A stretch of DNA of 64,000 nt from Archangium gephyra (GCF_001027285.1 NZ_CP011509.1:1496501-1560500); one strand, 5' to 3'. Counted from the stretch's first letter, positions 52,399 to 61,518 are shown. Notes: a model not told the origin generated them from the letters alone. A program made the numbers and translations.

Positions 52399-53037
52399 GT
52401 GACGTACCCTGACAACTGCACCGTGGTGGACCACCCGCTGGTGAAGCACAAGCTGACCCTGATGCGGCGCAAGGACACGAGCACGGCCTCGTTCCGCGCG
52501 CTGTTGCAGGAGATCTCCCTGCTGCTCGCCTACGAGGCGATGCGAGACCTGAAGGTGCGCGAGGAGACCATCGAGACTCCGATGATGGAGACGGTGGCGC
52601 CGGTGCTGGATGGAAAGAAGCTGGTGCTGGTGGCGATCCTGCGAGCGGGGCAGGGCATCCTGGACGGGATGCTGCAACTGGTGCCGAGCGCGCGCGTGGG
52701 ACACATCGGCCTGTACCGGGACCCGAAGACGCTGGCGGCGGTGGAGTACTACTACAAGGTGCCGAACCAGCTGGCGGACCGCGACGTCATCATGTGTGAC
52801 CCGATGCTGGCGACGGGGAACTCGGCGGTGGCGGCGCTCAACCGGGTGAAGCGCAGCAAGCCGGGGAGCCTGCGTTTCGTGTGTCTGCTGGCGTGCCCCG
52901 AGGGCCTGGCGAATCTGCGCGAGCATCACCCGGACGTGCACGTCTATACCGCCGCGGTGGACGAGAAGCTCGACGAGCACGGCTACATCCTGCCGGGCCT
53001 GGGAGACGCGGGAGACCGGCTCTTCGGTACGCGGTAG
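52399..53037 (+). CDS. upp: Uracil phosphoribosyltransferase
   Basis: 212 residues from a GTG at 52399 with gaggaggg upstream. Features are the [16 protein letters not shown] region, GLYRDPKTL, the PRPP loop [14 protein letters not shown] and the uracil-binding [13 protein letters not shown]. It makes UMP from uracil and PRPP. In the URC pathway the counterpart Urc6 performs the first step, so here the gene may serve catabolism rather than, or as well as, salvage. Confidence 0.96.
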   Translation: MTYPDNCTVVDHPLVKHKLTLMRRKDTSTASFRALLQEISLLLAYEAMRDLKVREETIETPMMETVAPVLDGKKLVLVAILRAGQGILDGMLQLVPSARVGHIGLYRDPKTLAAVEYYYKVPNQLADRDVIMCDPMLATGNSAVAALNRVKRSKPGSLRFVCLLACPEGLANLREHHPDVHVYTAAVDEKLDEHGYILPGLGDAGDRLFGTR

Positions 53038-53095
53038 AGCGGAGGCCGTGGGCCATGCATGCTGCGGGAGCCTGAGAGCGTGCTCCTGGCCGCGC

Positions 53096-54370
53096 ATGGC
53101 CGTGGCCCTGTGGCTTCTCCTGTCGGTTTCGTGTGTCACGTCCCCGGAGGCGCTGCCTCTGGAGGGGCGCAGTCCAGCACGGCCCACGCTGGTGCGGACG
53201 AGCACGTTGCCCGAGGGTGCACTGCGGCTCGCCTTCGAGCCGCTGGCTGCTGAGCTGGCCCTGGAGCGGGTGAGGGTGGAGGAAGCGCGGGCGGTGCTCG
53301 CGGCCTTTCATGCGTCCTTCCCGCGAAAAGAGGAGCGTCGGTTCCGGCTGGTGCGGACGTCGACGAAGCCGGGGCCGGAAGAGTGGGAGCAGCGGCTGCG
53401 CGAGGAGTTCGTGTCCCGGTTCGGAGCGCCGGAGGTGGCGCTGCCTGGAGCACTGGAGACGAGCCCCGTCGTGATGGCATTGCGGTTGTCTCCCCGCTAC
53501 ATGGGCGAGGGCGTGCGGGAAGCGGCCCGGGAGCTGTTCAGCTCACGCGTCTTCCTGTCGAGCGTGGCGCTGTCGGTGCTGGTGTATTTCGCGGCGTGGG
53601 TGGCGCCGGAGCCTCTTTTCACCAAGGCCTTCGTGACGGCGCTGACGTTGAGGTTGGCGCTGGCGGTGGGGGCGTGGGAACTCAGTCAGTTCGCGCGAGC
53701 GTGCGTGAGGCTGTACCAGGAGGCGGAGGCGGCCAGGACGGTGGAGGAGTTGGAGGCGGTGGCGGAGCGCTTCGGCAAGGCGGTGGGAGGCACGGGACTG
53801 AGGGTGCTGATGCTGGTGGCGAGCATGGGAGTGGCCAAGGGTTTGCCCGAGGTGCCGTGGGGAGGAATGGGGGCGTTGCTGCGTGCGCCCCGGTTCGCGC
53901 TGCCCGAGGGGATGTCGCTGGGGAGCGCGGCGACGGTGCAGATGATGGCGGATGGCACCGTCCTCGTGACGGGAGTGGCGGCGGGCACGGCGGCCTCTAC
54001 GTTGGGCAGCGCCTGCACGGACGGCGCCGAGAGCAAGGACGGCTACCACTGGCACCACCTGGCCACGAACAAGAACGACATCTCGGAGCGGTTCGGAGGC
54101 CCGTGGACTCCTAGATTCGAGCAACTCTTCGAATCGGTGGGGATGAGCCTGGACGCGGCGGAGAACCTCGTCTACCTCAAGGGCCACAAGGGTCCCCATC
54201 CCGAGGCGTATCATCGAGAGGTATACGGGAAGCTCAGAGCCGCGGTCAGGGACTGCGAAGACGTTCCTCAATGCAGGAGCAAACTCGCGAAGGCACTCAA
54301 GGAACTTGCGGTCGAGATATGTACCCCAGGCTCCCGACTCCACCGGCTGGCAACGCGGACCCAGGACTGA
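53096..54370 (+). CDS. AHH-nuclease lipoprotein toxin (SitA5-like)
   Basis: 424 residues from the ATG at 53096. The lipoprotein signal ends in the lipobox LSVSC. A long N-terminal region (about 20-290) has two hydrophobic helices (VALSVLVYFAAWVAP and GLRVLMLVASMGVAKGL). The C-terminal 110 residues are an AHH/HNH-type nuclease: WHHLATNKN, FGGPWTPRFEQLFESVGMSL, LVYLKGHKGPHPEAYHREVY, with the HHxxTNKN and H-x4-Y residues of the family. An Imm11 immunity gene follows 16 bp later. This matches Sit toxins exchanged between kin by outer-membrane fusion. Confidence 0.85.
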   Translation: MAVALWLLLSVSCVTSPEALPLEGRSPARPTLVRTSTLPEGALRLAFEPLAAELALERVRVEEARAVLAAFHASFPRKEERRFRLVRTSTKPGPEEWEQRLREEFVSRFGAPEVALPGALETSPVVMALRLSPRYMGEGVREAARELFSSRVFLSSVALSVLVYFAAWVAPEPLFTKAFVTALTLRLALAVGAWELSQFARACVRLYQEAEAARTVEELEAVAERFGKAVGGTGLRVLMLVASMGVAKGLPEVPWGGMGALLRAPRFALPEGMSLGSAATVQMMADGTVLVTGVAAGTAASTLGSACTDGAESKDGYHWHHLATNKNDISERFGGPWTPRFEQLFESVGMSLDAAENLVYLKGHKGPHPEAYHREVYGKLRAAVRDCEDVPQCRSKLAKALKELAVEICTPGSRLHRLATRTQD

Positions 54371-54386
54371 GGACGAAACGAGAAGC

Positions 54387-54950
54387 ATGAGCAGGTATTT
54401 CGAGCTGGAGGATGACCTCTACCACCCAGGACGCTGGCACCTGCGGGGTCCGATGGATGAGCAAGGGCAGCGAATCAATCCCTGGCAGTTCTTCAAAGGT
54501 CGGCAACTCGCTCTCCCTGGGTCGGTCCAGTTCCACGTAAGGCCCGAGGGTATGGCTCTGGAGTTCAGTTGGGCCGCGGTCTCCATCCCCGTGGTCCACG
54601 AGCGTTTCGTAAGCCTCTTCGAGCGGCTGGGCGTCAAGGACGTGCAGTTCATCCCAGCTCAGGTAGAGGGCTACGCCGGGCCGTTCTTCATCCTCAACAC
54701 GCTGTGCACCCTTCGTTGCATCGACGATGCCCGGTGCGAAGAGGTGCAGTACTTCAAGCCCGAGGACGAGCAGCCCGAGAAGGTGGGCGAGTACAAGTTC
54801 ATCGCGGGCCTGCGCATCGACCCGACGAAAGTAGAAGGAACTCGCATCTTCCGGCCCTGGGGATGGACGGGCTCGCTCATCATCTCCGAGGACCTCAAGC
54901 AGGCCCTGGAGGCCGAGCGCATCACCGGCACGCGGTTCATCGAGGTGTGA
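54387..54950 (+). CDS. Imm11-family immunity protein
   Basis: 187 residues from the ATG at 54387. The sequence has the family pattern of Imm11 (MXAN_0049-like): MSRYFELEDDLYHPGRW start, PVVHERFVSLFERLGVKDVQFIPAQVEGY middle, and a C-terminal GSLIISEDLKQALEAERITGTRF. It should bind and block the AHH nuclease encoded 16 bp upstream. It is cytosolic, with no signal peptide. Confidence 0.88.
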   Translation: MSRYFELEDDLYHPGRWHLRGPMDEQGQRINPWQFFKGRQLALPGSVQFHVRPEGMALEFSWAAVSIPVVHERFVSLFERLGVKDVQFIPAQVEGYAGPFFILNTLCTLRCIDDARCEEVQYFKPEDEQPEKVGEYKFIAGLRIDPTKVEGTRIFRPWGWTGSLIISEDLKQALEAERITGTRFIEV

Positions 54951-55192
54951 GCGGGCGGCCGTTTCCCGGATACCCGATGGTTCCACACGGCCCCGGATTG
55001 CTTTTGCTCCGGACCGCGTTTATTTCTACAGAGCGATGATTCTCCTGACGTGCCAGCGTCGATTTAGCCGCCCCCGAGCCCCACCAGGCGCCGGGAGGCC
55101 GTGCTGCGTCGCTAGCCCGTTCTCCCTTCGCGGATCGCCTCTCGGCGTGACGCTCGCCTGGACCATGGGTTCGGGGGGTGTCCGAGCGTCCC

Positions 55193-55208
55193 GGCGTCTC
55201 CTGACGCC
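55193..55208. promoter_or_regulatory. Small hairpin in leader of PheRS-like gene
   Basis: ggcgtc / gacgcc with a four-base loop, 32 bp before the start at 55241. The 290-bp gap also holds an AT-rich patch (ttgctttt around 55000, tttatttcta around 55020) suitable for a promoter. No T-box or phenylalanine-rich leader peptide was seen. Confidence 0.35.
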
Positions 55209-55240
55209 GCCTCCTTCCACTCCAGCCCGAGAGCCCTTCC

Positions 55241-56377
55241 ATGTCCGTCTGCATTCTCAGCACCGACGCCGTCCGCCGTGCCCTCTCCCTCCGCGACCTG
55301 ACCGACCCCGCCGCCGGCCCTCATGCCCTGCAGCGTCTCGTCGAGGACGTGCTCGCCGCCCTCCGCGACACCTGGCGCTGCGACGTCCTCCTGCACCGCC
55401 AGAGCCCCATCGTCTCCGTCTCCGACAACTACGACCGGTTGCGCTACCCGCCCGAGGGGGCCGCCCGCGACGCCCGCTACACCCGCTACGTCTGTGACAC
55501 CGCCCTGCTGCGCACCCAGACCTCGGCGATGATTCCTCCGCTGTTGCGTCAGCTCGCCGCCTCGCCCCGCTCTCCCGGGGACGTGCTGCTCGCCTGTCCC
55601 GGGCTCGTCTACCGCCGTGACTGCATCGACCGGCTCCACACCGGTGAGCCCCACCAGATGGACCTCTGGCGCATCCGCCACGGCGCGCCCCTCGGTGTCC
55701 CGGAGCTGCTCCACATGGTGGAGACCGTGGTGCACGCCCTGCTCCCAGGCCGCGAGCTGCGCACCACTCCCTCCCAGCACCCCTACACCACCCACGGGCT
55801 CCAGCTGGACGTCCGCCACGACGGCGAGTGGGTGGAGATCGGCGAGTGCGGCCTCGCCCACCCGGAGCTGCTCGCCGGCAGCGGCCTGGACCCGGCGCGC
55901 GTCTCGGGGCTCGCCATGGGGCTCGGGATGGATCGCATCCTCATGTTGCGCAAGGGCCTGGATGACATCCGCCTGCTGCGCGCCGAGGACCCGCGCATCG
56001 CCTCGCAGCTGCTCGATCTGGAGCCGTACCGCGAGGTCTCCTCCATGCCCGCCGTCCGCCGCGACCTCTCCCTCGTGCTCGAGGGCGAGGCCACCCACGA
56101 GGAGCTCGGAGACAGGGCCCGCGCCGCGCTCGGCGAACAGGCCGGCGTGGTGGAGTCCGTCGAGGTGCTCTCGGAGACGCCCTACGAGTCCCTGCCGCCC
56201 GCCGCCATCCGGCGGCTCGGCATCGCTCCCGGGCAGAAGAACGTGCTGCTGCGCGTGGTGCTGCGTGCACTCGACCGCTCGTTGACCCACGCCGAGTGCA
56301 ACGAGCTGCGCGACCGCCTCTACGCCGCCCTGCATCGGGGCTCCGCCTGGCAGTGGGCCTCGGCCGCGCACCCTTGA
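55241..56377 (+). CDS. Single-chain PheRS-like class II enzyme with altered amino-acid pocket
   Basis: 378 residues. Residues 40-260 resemble the PheS catalytic core: LLRTQTS (89-95), motif 2 GLVYRRDCID (121-130), PHQMDLW (137-143) and motif 3 GLGMDRILML (227-236). Residues 261-370 are an FDX-ACB-like anticodon domain (SSMPAVRRDLSLVL, DRSLTHAECNEL), normally at the end of PheT. The order matches mitochondrial monomeric PheRS. The two pocket phenylalanines of PheS (GFAFG) are replaced by Leu224 and Met226 (GLAMG). There is no N-terminal coiled coil. It could charge another amino acid or have a tRNA-independent job. It stands alone with its own promoter region. Confidence 0.85.
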   Translation: MSVCILSTDAVRRALSLRDLTDPAAGPHALQRLVEDVLAALRDTWRCDVLLHRQSPIVSVSDNYDRLRYPPEGAARDARYTRYVCDTALLRTQTSAMIPPLLRQLAASPRSPGDVLLACPGLVYRRDCIDRLHTGEPHQMDLWRIRHGAPLGVPELLHMVETVVHALLPGRELRTTPSQHPYTTHGLQLDVRHDGEWVEIGECGLAHPELLAGSGLDPARVSGLAMGLGMDRILMLRKGLDDIRLLRAEDPRIASQLLDLEPYREVSSMPAVRRDLSLVLEGEATHEELGDRARAALGEQAGVVESVEVLSETPYESLPPAAIRRLGIAPGQKNVLLRVVLRALDRSLTHAECNELRDRLYAALHRGSAWQWASAAHP

Positions 56378-56411
56378 GGCAAGCGCCGGAGTCAGGCCCC
56401 GGCGCGGGGGA

Positions 56412-57074
56412 CTACTCCGCCGCGCCGGTGTCCGGCTTCACCGCGGTCTCACGCGCCGCCTGCCCGCGCACCTGCATCGAGCCCACCAGCCGATCAATCC
56501 ACATGTGGCTGATGCCGAAGTTCTTGTCCGGGCAGGCGAAGTGGTGCGCCATGTGGTGCGCCCGCATCGTCTTGCCCCACTGGGTCCACGGCTTCTTGTA
56601 GTGCACCGCCCAGTGCAGGTAGTCGTACGCGAGGTAGCCCACGACGATGCCGAAGAAGTAGGGCAGCGTCGCGTCCGGCCGGCCCACCAGCCACAGCAGC
56701 CCGCCAATGATGATGGCCAGCGGGATGCTCGCGCCCAGCGGCATCACCAGCCGCTGCGGATCATCCGGGTACGTGTGGTGGTAGCCGTGGATGATGGCGT
56801 GGAAGCGCCGGGTGAGCGGCCCGTTCCCCTCCCAGTGGAAGAGGTTGCGGTGCAGCGTGTACTCCATGAAGCACCACGTCAGGTACCCCAGCGGCGCGAA
56901 CAGGGCCACCATCCCCAGGCGCGTCGTTCCGCTCCACAGCCCCCAGCCCAGCAGGCCCGTGATGATCGGGATGTAGAAGGCAAAAGGAGTGACAGGGTGG
57001 ATCTTCGAGGCGGCTTCGAGGAACTCGTTCTCGAACATCCGCGCGGAGCCGTGGCGCACGTACTCGGTCTTCAT
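56412..57074 (-). CDS. Fatty acid hydroxylase-superfamily membrane protein
   Basis: 220 residues from the ATG at 57074. Four membrane helices and the His clusters of the sterol desaturase/fatty acid hydroxylase family: HRNLFHW, HGYHHTYPDD, HWAVHYKK and HHMAHHF. These bind a di-iron centre. The closest type is FA2H-like 2-hydroxylation of fatty acids or sphingolipids, consistent with the hydroxy fatty acids and ceramides of myxobacteria; this is an inference. It is divergent from the cytochrome c gene. Confidence 0.88.
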   Translation of the reverse strand: MKTEYVRHGSARMFENEFLEAASKIHPVTPFAFYIPIITGLLGWGLWSGTTRLGMVALFAPLGYLTWCFMEYTLHRNLFHWEGNGPLTRRFHAIIHGYHHTYPDDPQRLVMPLGASIPLAIIIGGLLWLVGRPDATLPYFFGIVVGYLAYDYLHWAVHYKKPWTQWGKTMRAHHMAHHFACPDKNFGISHMWIDRLVGSMQVRGQAARETAVKPDTGAAE

Positions 57075-57302
57075 GGCCGTACCAGGGTGGGGCAAAAGGG
57101 GTGTTGCATGGCGGACAGCGCCCGCCGCCGCCCTTATATACCCGCCGGGCCCGCGGGGGGCGTCACGAAAATCCCCGGCTGCGCCTCGCGTGTCCTCCAG
57201 TTCCTCCTGTCCGGCCCGCTCGGAGGACGGGCGGACGGGCAGGGTGTCTACCCTTGGACAGCCAGTTGCGGCATCCTGGATTTCCGTGGAGGACGTGAGC
57301 CG

Positions 57303-58604
57303 ATGCGCCGACAGCTGCTGAGCACCGTGTATGGCACCCTGCTGGTGGGCAGCGCCCTGCTGTCCGGGTGCGCGAGTGTCTCCAGGACCGCTTATCCCCC
57401 CATCCAGGCGGACACGTCTCCCGAGGCGCTCGCGCGCGGCGAGAGCCTCTTCCGCGGCGCCTGCGAGGGCTGCCACCGCGGGCCCGACTCGCAGCGCGTC
57501 ACCGGGGCCCCCATGAAGGACGCGCCGGGGTGGCTCGGCTCGCTCCACACCGCCAACCTCACCGCCCACCCCACCGCCGGCATCGGCTCGGCGAAGGACG
57601 AGGAGCTGGCCCGCGTCATCCGCTACGGCGTCAGCCGCGACGGGCGCGTCGTCCCCATGCCCGGCTCCCCCATGGGCGACAAGGACCTGGCGGCCGTGCT
57701 GGGCTTCCTGCGCTCCCAGCACCCGCTCGTCGAGGCCGATGCCACCGTGGCGCCTCGCACGAAGTTCTCCTTCCTCGGCGGGCTCGCCTGGGGGCTGGTG
57801 TCCAAGGTGCCGGATCATCCCGCCTCGGGCATCCCCGTGCCCGCCAAGGGTCCCACCCTCGAGTACGGCCGCTACATGGCTCATGTGCTCGACTGCGGCG
57901 GCTGCCACACCGACAGCCTCGATCCCGAGGACGCCCACGGGCCCAAGGGCTTCTCCGGTGGCCGCGAATTCCTCGGCGCCGATGGCCACCCCATCCGCTC
58001 CAGCAACCTCACCTTCGATGCCACGGGCCTCCAGGGCTGGAGCTTCGAGGACTTCACCCGCGCCGTGCGCGACGGGCTCGCCCCCGGGGCCATCGTCCGC
58101 TACCCCATGCCGCGCTACCGCGGCGCGGATGACGTGGACCTGAAGGCCGTCTACGAGTACCTGCGCTCGCTCCCCCCGCGCCGCCATGAAGTCCCCGGCG
58201 CCCGCCCGCGCACCGCGCCCGAGGCCCTGGCGCCGTCCGCCCCCGTGACGCCCGCCTCCGTGTCCACCCGGGCCGTGGAGCCCGGCACGCCCGTGCGCAC
58301 CTCGGCCGCCGCCCAGCTCGCCACCCTCGTGCTCGCCCAGGCCGAGCCCCGCAAGGACGTGGACCCCGCCGCCCTCTTCGCCCGGCTGGGTTGCACCCTG
58401 TGCCACGCCCCGGGCGCCCGCTACCACGAGCGCATCGTCCAGGCCGCCGGCAAGTCCGAGCAGGACCTGGCGAAGTGGATCCGCAACCCCGAGCAGTTCG
58501 TCCCCGGCACCACCATGCCCACCTACGCCTCGCTCGTGGACGAGCCCACGGCGCTCGCGCTGGCGCGGTGGATCAAGTCCGGCGGCCCGGCCGCGCGCAA
58601 GTAG
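57303..58604 (+). CDS. Triheme cytochrome c lipoprotein
   Basis: 433 residues from the ATG at 57303, with tggagga upstream. The lipoprotein signal ends in LLSGC. There are three heme-binding motifs: CEGCH (about residue 53), CGGCH (about 200) and CTLCH (about 365). Pro/Ala linkers separate the domains. Domains 1 and 2 resemble the cytochrome subunits of alcohol/gluconate dehydrogenases, and domain 3 a mono-heme c class. It is probably attached to the periplasmic side of a membrane as an electron acceptor. It may pair with the divergent hydroxylase, but no evidence links them. Confidence 0.9.
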   Translation: MRRQLLSTVYGTLLVGSALLSGCASVSRTAYPPIQADTSPEALARGESLFRGACEGCHRGPDSQRVTGAPMKDAPGWLGSLHTANLTAHPTAGIGSAKDEELARVIRYGVSRDGRVVPMPGSPMGDKDLAAVLGFLRSQHPLVEADATVAPRTKFSFLGGLAWGLVSKVPDHPASGIPVPAKGPTLEYGRYMAHVLDCGGCHTDSLDPEDAHGPKGFSGGREFLGADGHPIRSSNLTFDATGLQGWSFEDFTRAVRDGLAPGAIVRYPMPRYRGADDVDLKAVYEYLRSLPPRRHEVPGARPRTAPEALAPSAPVTPASVSTRAVEPGTPVRTSAAAQLATLVLAQAEPRKDVDPAALFARLGCTLCHAPGARYHERIVQAAGKSEQDLAKWIRNPEQFVPGTTMPTYASLVDEPTALALARWIKSGGPAARK

Positions 58605-58617
58605 CCGGAGGCGTCCC

Positions 58618-60269
58618 ATGCGCGGCCGACAGGCACTGCTCGTCGTGGACCTCGAGGGCGTGGCCGGGGTGGACTCGCCCGGTGCGCTCATCTCCGGGAT
58701 GCCCGAGTACACACGCGCCCGGGCCCTGCTGACGGCCGAGGTGAACGCCGCGGTGGAGGGCCTGCTCGCCGCGGGCTTCCATCGGGTGCGGGTGAGCGAC
58801 AGCCACCTGTGCGGCTCCGGCGAGTCCAACCTCCTGCCCGAGGCCCTGCACCCCGCGGCCGAGCCGTGCTTCCTCCCGGAGGACGCGTACGCCGCGCCCC
58901 TCTTCGAGGACGTGGAGGCGGTGGCCTGTCTGGGCATGCACGCGGCGGCCGGCCCGGTGGGCTTCGCCGCGCACACCGTGGACGTGCTGGGCGCGTGGAC
59001 GTGCGCCGGACGGGCGCTGTCGGAGGCGGACCTCGTGCTGGCGCTGGCCGCGGAGGCCGGGGTGCCCGCGGTGTTCGTCTCGGGCGATGACGTGCTGCAG
59101 GCGCAGCTCGGGGGCCGTGTGGCCTACGTGCGCACCAAGGTGGCCCTCTCCTCCACCCGTGCGTACTCGCGCGAGCCCGAGGCGGTGCTTCCGGAGCTCA
59201 CCCACGCCGCCGCGCTGCCGGCCCGGCACGTGGAGCCCCTCCCGGACGTGCCGCTCGTCCTCACCTTCAAGAGCGGGCACCAGGCGGCGCTCGCCGCCCA
59301 GGCCGGGGCCCGGCGGTTGGACCCCTACCGTGTGGAGGTGGAGGGGTGCACCTTCCGCGAGCGCTACACACGGGCCCTCGAGGCCGCCTCGGCCGCGGGC
59401 GCGGTGCTGGCGGACGCGGTGGCGGAGGGGCCCGGCGGCCCCGGCTTCCTCCGGGATGCCACGGCGCTCTTCCGCCTGCGGGGGCCTCCCGCGCACCCGC
59501 CCGCTCCGAGGACGGAGGCGGTGGACCGCGCGCTCGGGGCCTTCCTCTCCCTGACGCAGGGGGAGGACGACGAGTCGCGGGCCCTGCGCGCGCTGACGCT
59601 GCACATGCTGGAGGGCCATGCGCCCGGGGCCTTCGCGCGCCGGGGGCTGGGGCCCACGCTGGAGGCGGCGGTGGCCGCGCTGGCCGAGGTGCCGCTAGCG
59701 CTCCCCGACGGGCTGTCTCCGGACGTGGGCATGGCGCGGGTGGATGCCTGGTACGTGCGCCGCGAGCGGGGCCTGCCGCACGCCCCGCTGGAGCCCTCCC
59801 CCTGCGCGCCTACCTGGAGCACCTGGCTGACGAGGGCCACGGCCTCCACGCGTGGCTGCTGGGGGAGATGGCCGCCACGCGCGGCCTGGACGTGCGCCTG
59901 CCCTTCCCCGCCCGGGCCATGCGCGACGTCTCCCGCGTGGCGGACCTCTACTGGCTCACCCACCTGTACCTGCTGGACACCCGCTACCTGCGCGCCGCGC
60001 CGCGGCATCCGGACGCCACGGCCTGGACAGAAGAGCTGCTGGTGGCCACGCCCTGGGTGGTGGAGCAGGGCAACGTGGACCTGGGCGCGGAGCTGGCCTT
60101 CTGCCTCCAGTGCGTGGGCGAGGCCGGAGGCGGGGCCCACGAGGCCCTCCTGGCGTTGCTCGAGAGCCACCAGCAGCCCGATGGATGCATGGAGGATGCC
60201 CATGCCACCGCCGGCGCGTTGCTCGCCTTCGCGGGCGCCGAGGAGCGTCTGCCCGGCTTCCCACGGTGA
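58618..60269 (+). pseudogene. M55 D-aminopeptidase (DppA-like) gene with a frameshift, long C-terminal domain
   Basis: The first 260 codons encode an M55/DppA-like peptidase: VVDLEGVAGV (metal Asp and Glu), VSDSHLCGSGESN, LGMHAAAG, FAAHTVD and FVSGDDV. An extra 130 residues follow. At a run of five C (59798-59802) the sensible protein moves to another frame, beginning LRAYLEHLADEGHGLHAW and ending at 60269 with a repeat-like region (ELLVATPWVVEQGNVDLG). The original frame continues as Trp/Thr/Cys-rich noise. Either the gene is interrupted, or one C is a sequencing error, or slippage joins the parts. M55 enzymes cleave D-amino acid peptides. Confidence 0.75.
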
Positions 60270-60499
60270 CGAACGGACAGGCACCGGCGGGGCGCCATCT
60301 TTCCCAGACGGAGAACTGGCGTTCCATGGAGCGCCTGTAGGTCTCTGTGCGCAGGCCCTGGGCGGTGTTGATCCTCTCACATCTTGAGAAGCCCACCGTC
60401 AGACGTTGGACGCACGGGCTGTCGACCGGCGGACCTCTACGGCTTTCCTGGAGTTCCAGCCGATGCCGGGAAAATCCCGCATCCCCACCCTCACTTTTG

Positions 60500-60521
60500 C
60501 CACCTGGTGAGCCCCAGGTGG
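60500..60521. promoter_or_regulatory. Hairpin before the NGLSL lipoprotein gene
   Basis: ccacctgg (60500-60507) / ccaggtgg (60514-60521) with loop tgagcc, 22 bp before the start. It could be the end of an upstream transcript or an operator. The 274-bp gap holds no other clear feature. Confidence 0.35.
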
Positions 60522-60543
60522 CCGAGAGCCGGAGGTGTGAGCC

Positions 60544-61512
60544 ATGGGTTTCACGTCTTTCGAAGGTCTGCGGAACGGGATGGTGGGGCGCGTGGCGGGT
60601 CGGAGCGTGGCGGTGTGGGTGCTCACGTCGGCGCTGGCGGCGGGTTGTGGGGTGGAGGAGCTGCCCGCGGACGAGCAGGGCTCGGGGCTGAGCACCCTGG
60701 CGCAGGCGATCGAGGAGGAGAATGGCCTGTCGCTCAACGGCTTGTCGCTCAACGGCCTGTCGCTCAACGGCCTGTCGCTCAACGGCCTGTCGCTCAACGG
60801 CCTGTCCACCACGGACTTCTCCACCTGGTTCAACGGCGATCCGGCCAAGAATGACCGGCTGATGCGCTACATGGTCCGCTGCGCGGTGCCCGCGGGCCAG
60901 ACGCGCACCTTCACCAACCCGGTGACGGGCGCCGTCTACTCCTGGCCGGGTGTGCTGGGACTGGCGCCCAACTGGTCGAGCGGGGCGCCGGCCACCGTGG
61001 CGGAGCAGCAGGTCATCTCCTCGTGCCTGGGGGCCCACGCCAACAACTACGGGCTCAACGTCAACATCTCCGTGCTGGGGCGCGACGCGAGCGGGAGCAC
61101 CATCCCCTACTCCTCCGAGGAGCTGGCCACCTTCAGCCGCAAGGAGTCGTGCTTCTTCGGCAACGTCTTCAACAACGAGGGGCTCTTCGCCGGCAATGAC
61201 CGCAACGGGCTGGCCTCGGACGAGAGCACGGATCGCCCGTGCGGCCTGAAGGGCTTCGGGCTGATGTCCAACCCGGCCTGCGAGCAGGTGAAGCGCATCG
61301 GCCAGTGCGAGCAGTACTGCACCCTGGACGCCAACGGCACGTACTACACGCAGTGCACCTACAACGGCGTGCAGTACAAGCCGCTCACCACCCGCATCCG
61401 CGCCCAGGACGTGCACCGCTGCGGTGACGGCGTGTGCCAGAAGGGCGAGAGCTGCGGCTTCGGCATCACCGCGGACAGCTGCCTGCTCGACTGCGGCACC
61501 TGCGTCCTCTGA
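60544..61512 (+). CDS. Lipoprotein with NGLSL pentapeptide repeat
   Basis: 322 residues from the ATG at 60544 with ggaggtg upstream. The lipoprotein signal ends in LAAGC. A segment with five and a half NGLSL units (residues 60-88) precedes a domain of about 230 residues with many Cys (ERMRY-type start, RYMVRCAVPAG, SCLGAHANNYG, CFFGNVFNNEGLFAG, CGDGVCQKGESC). The last part resembles the CGDGxCxxGE Cys motif of other myxobacterial surface proteins. It is probably outer-membrane anchored. No named family was recognised for the core. Confidence 0.75.
   Translation: MGFTSFEGLRNGMVGRVAGRSVAVWVLTSALAAGCGVEELPADEQGSGLSTLAQAIEEENGLSLNGLSLNGLSLNGLSLNGLSLNGLSTTDFSTWFNGDPAKNDRLMRYMVRCAVPAGQTRTFTNPVTGAVYSWPGVLGLAPNWSSGAPATVAEQQVISSCLGAHANNYGLNVNISVLGRDASGSTIPYSSEELATFSRKESCFFGNVFNNEGLFAGNDRNGLASDESTDRPCGLKGFGLMSNPACEQVKRIGQCEQYCTLDANGTYYTQCTYNGVQYKPLTTRIRAQDVHRCGDGVCQKGESCGFGITADSCLLDCGTCVL
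60721..60807 (+). repeat. 15-bp tandem repeat encoding NGLSL
   Basis: Five full copies of aacggcctgtcgctc and a partial sixth, differing at only two silent positions. In-frame, so changes in copy number only lengthen or shorten the stalk. Confidence 0.9.
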
Positions 61513-61518
61513 GGGGCC

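Noticed and set aside
54951-55240. T-box or attenuator leader before the PheRS-like gene
   Set aside because: No T-box core sequence, no specifier stem and no phenylalanine-rich leader peptide found.
60721-60807. 15-bp repeats as a possible CRISPR or regulatory iteron
   Set aside because: No spacers; in-frame protein repeat inside a lipoprotein gene.
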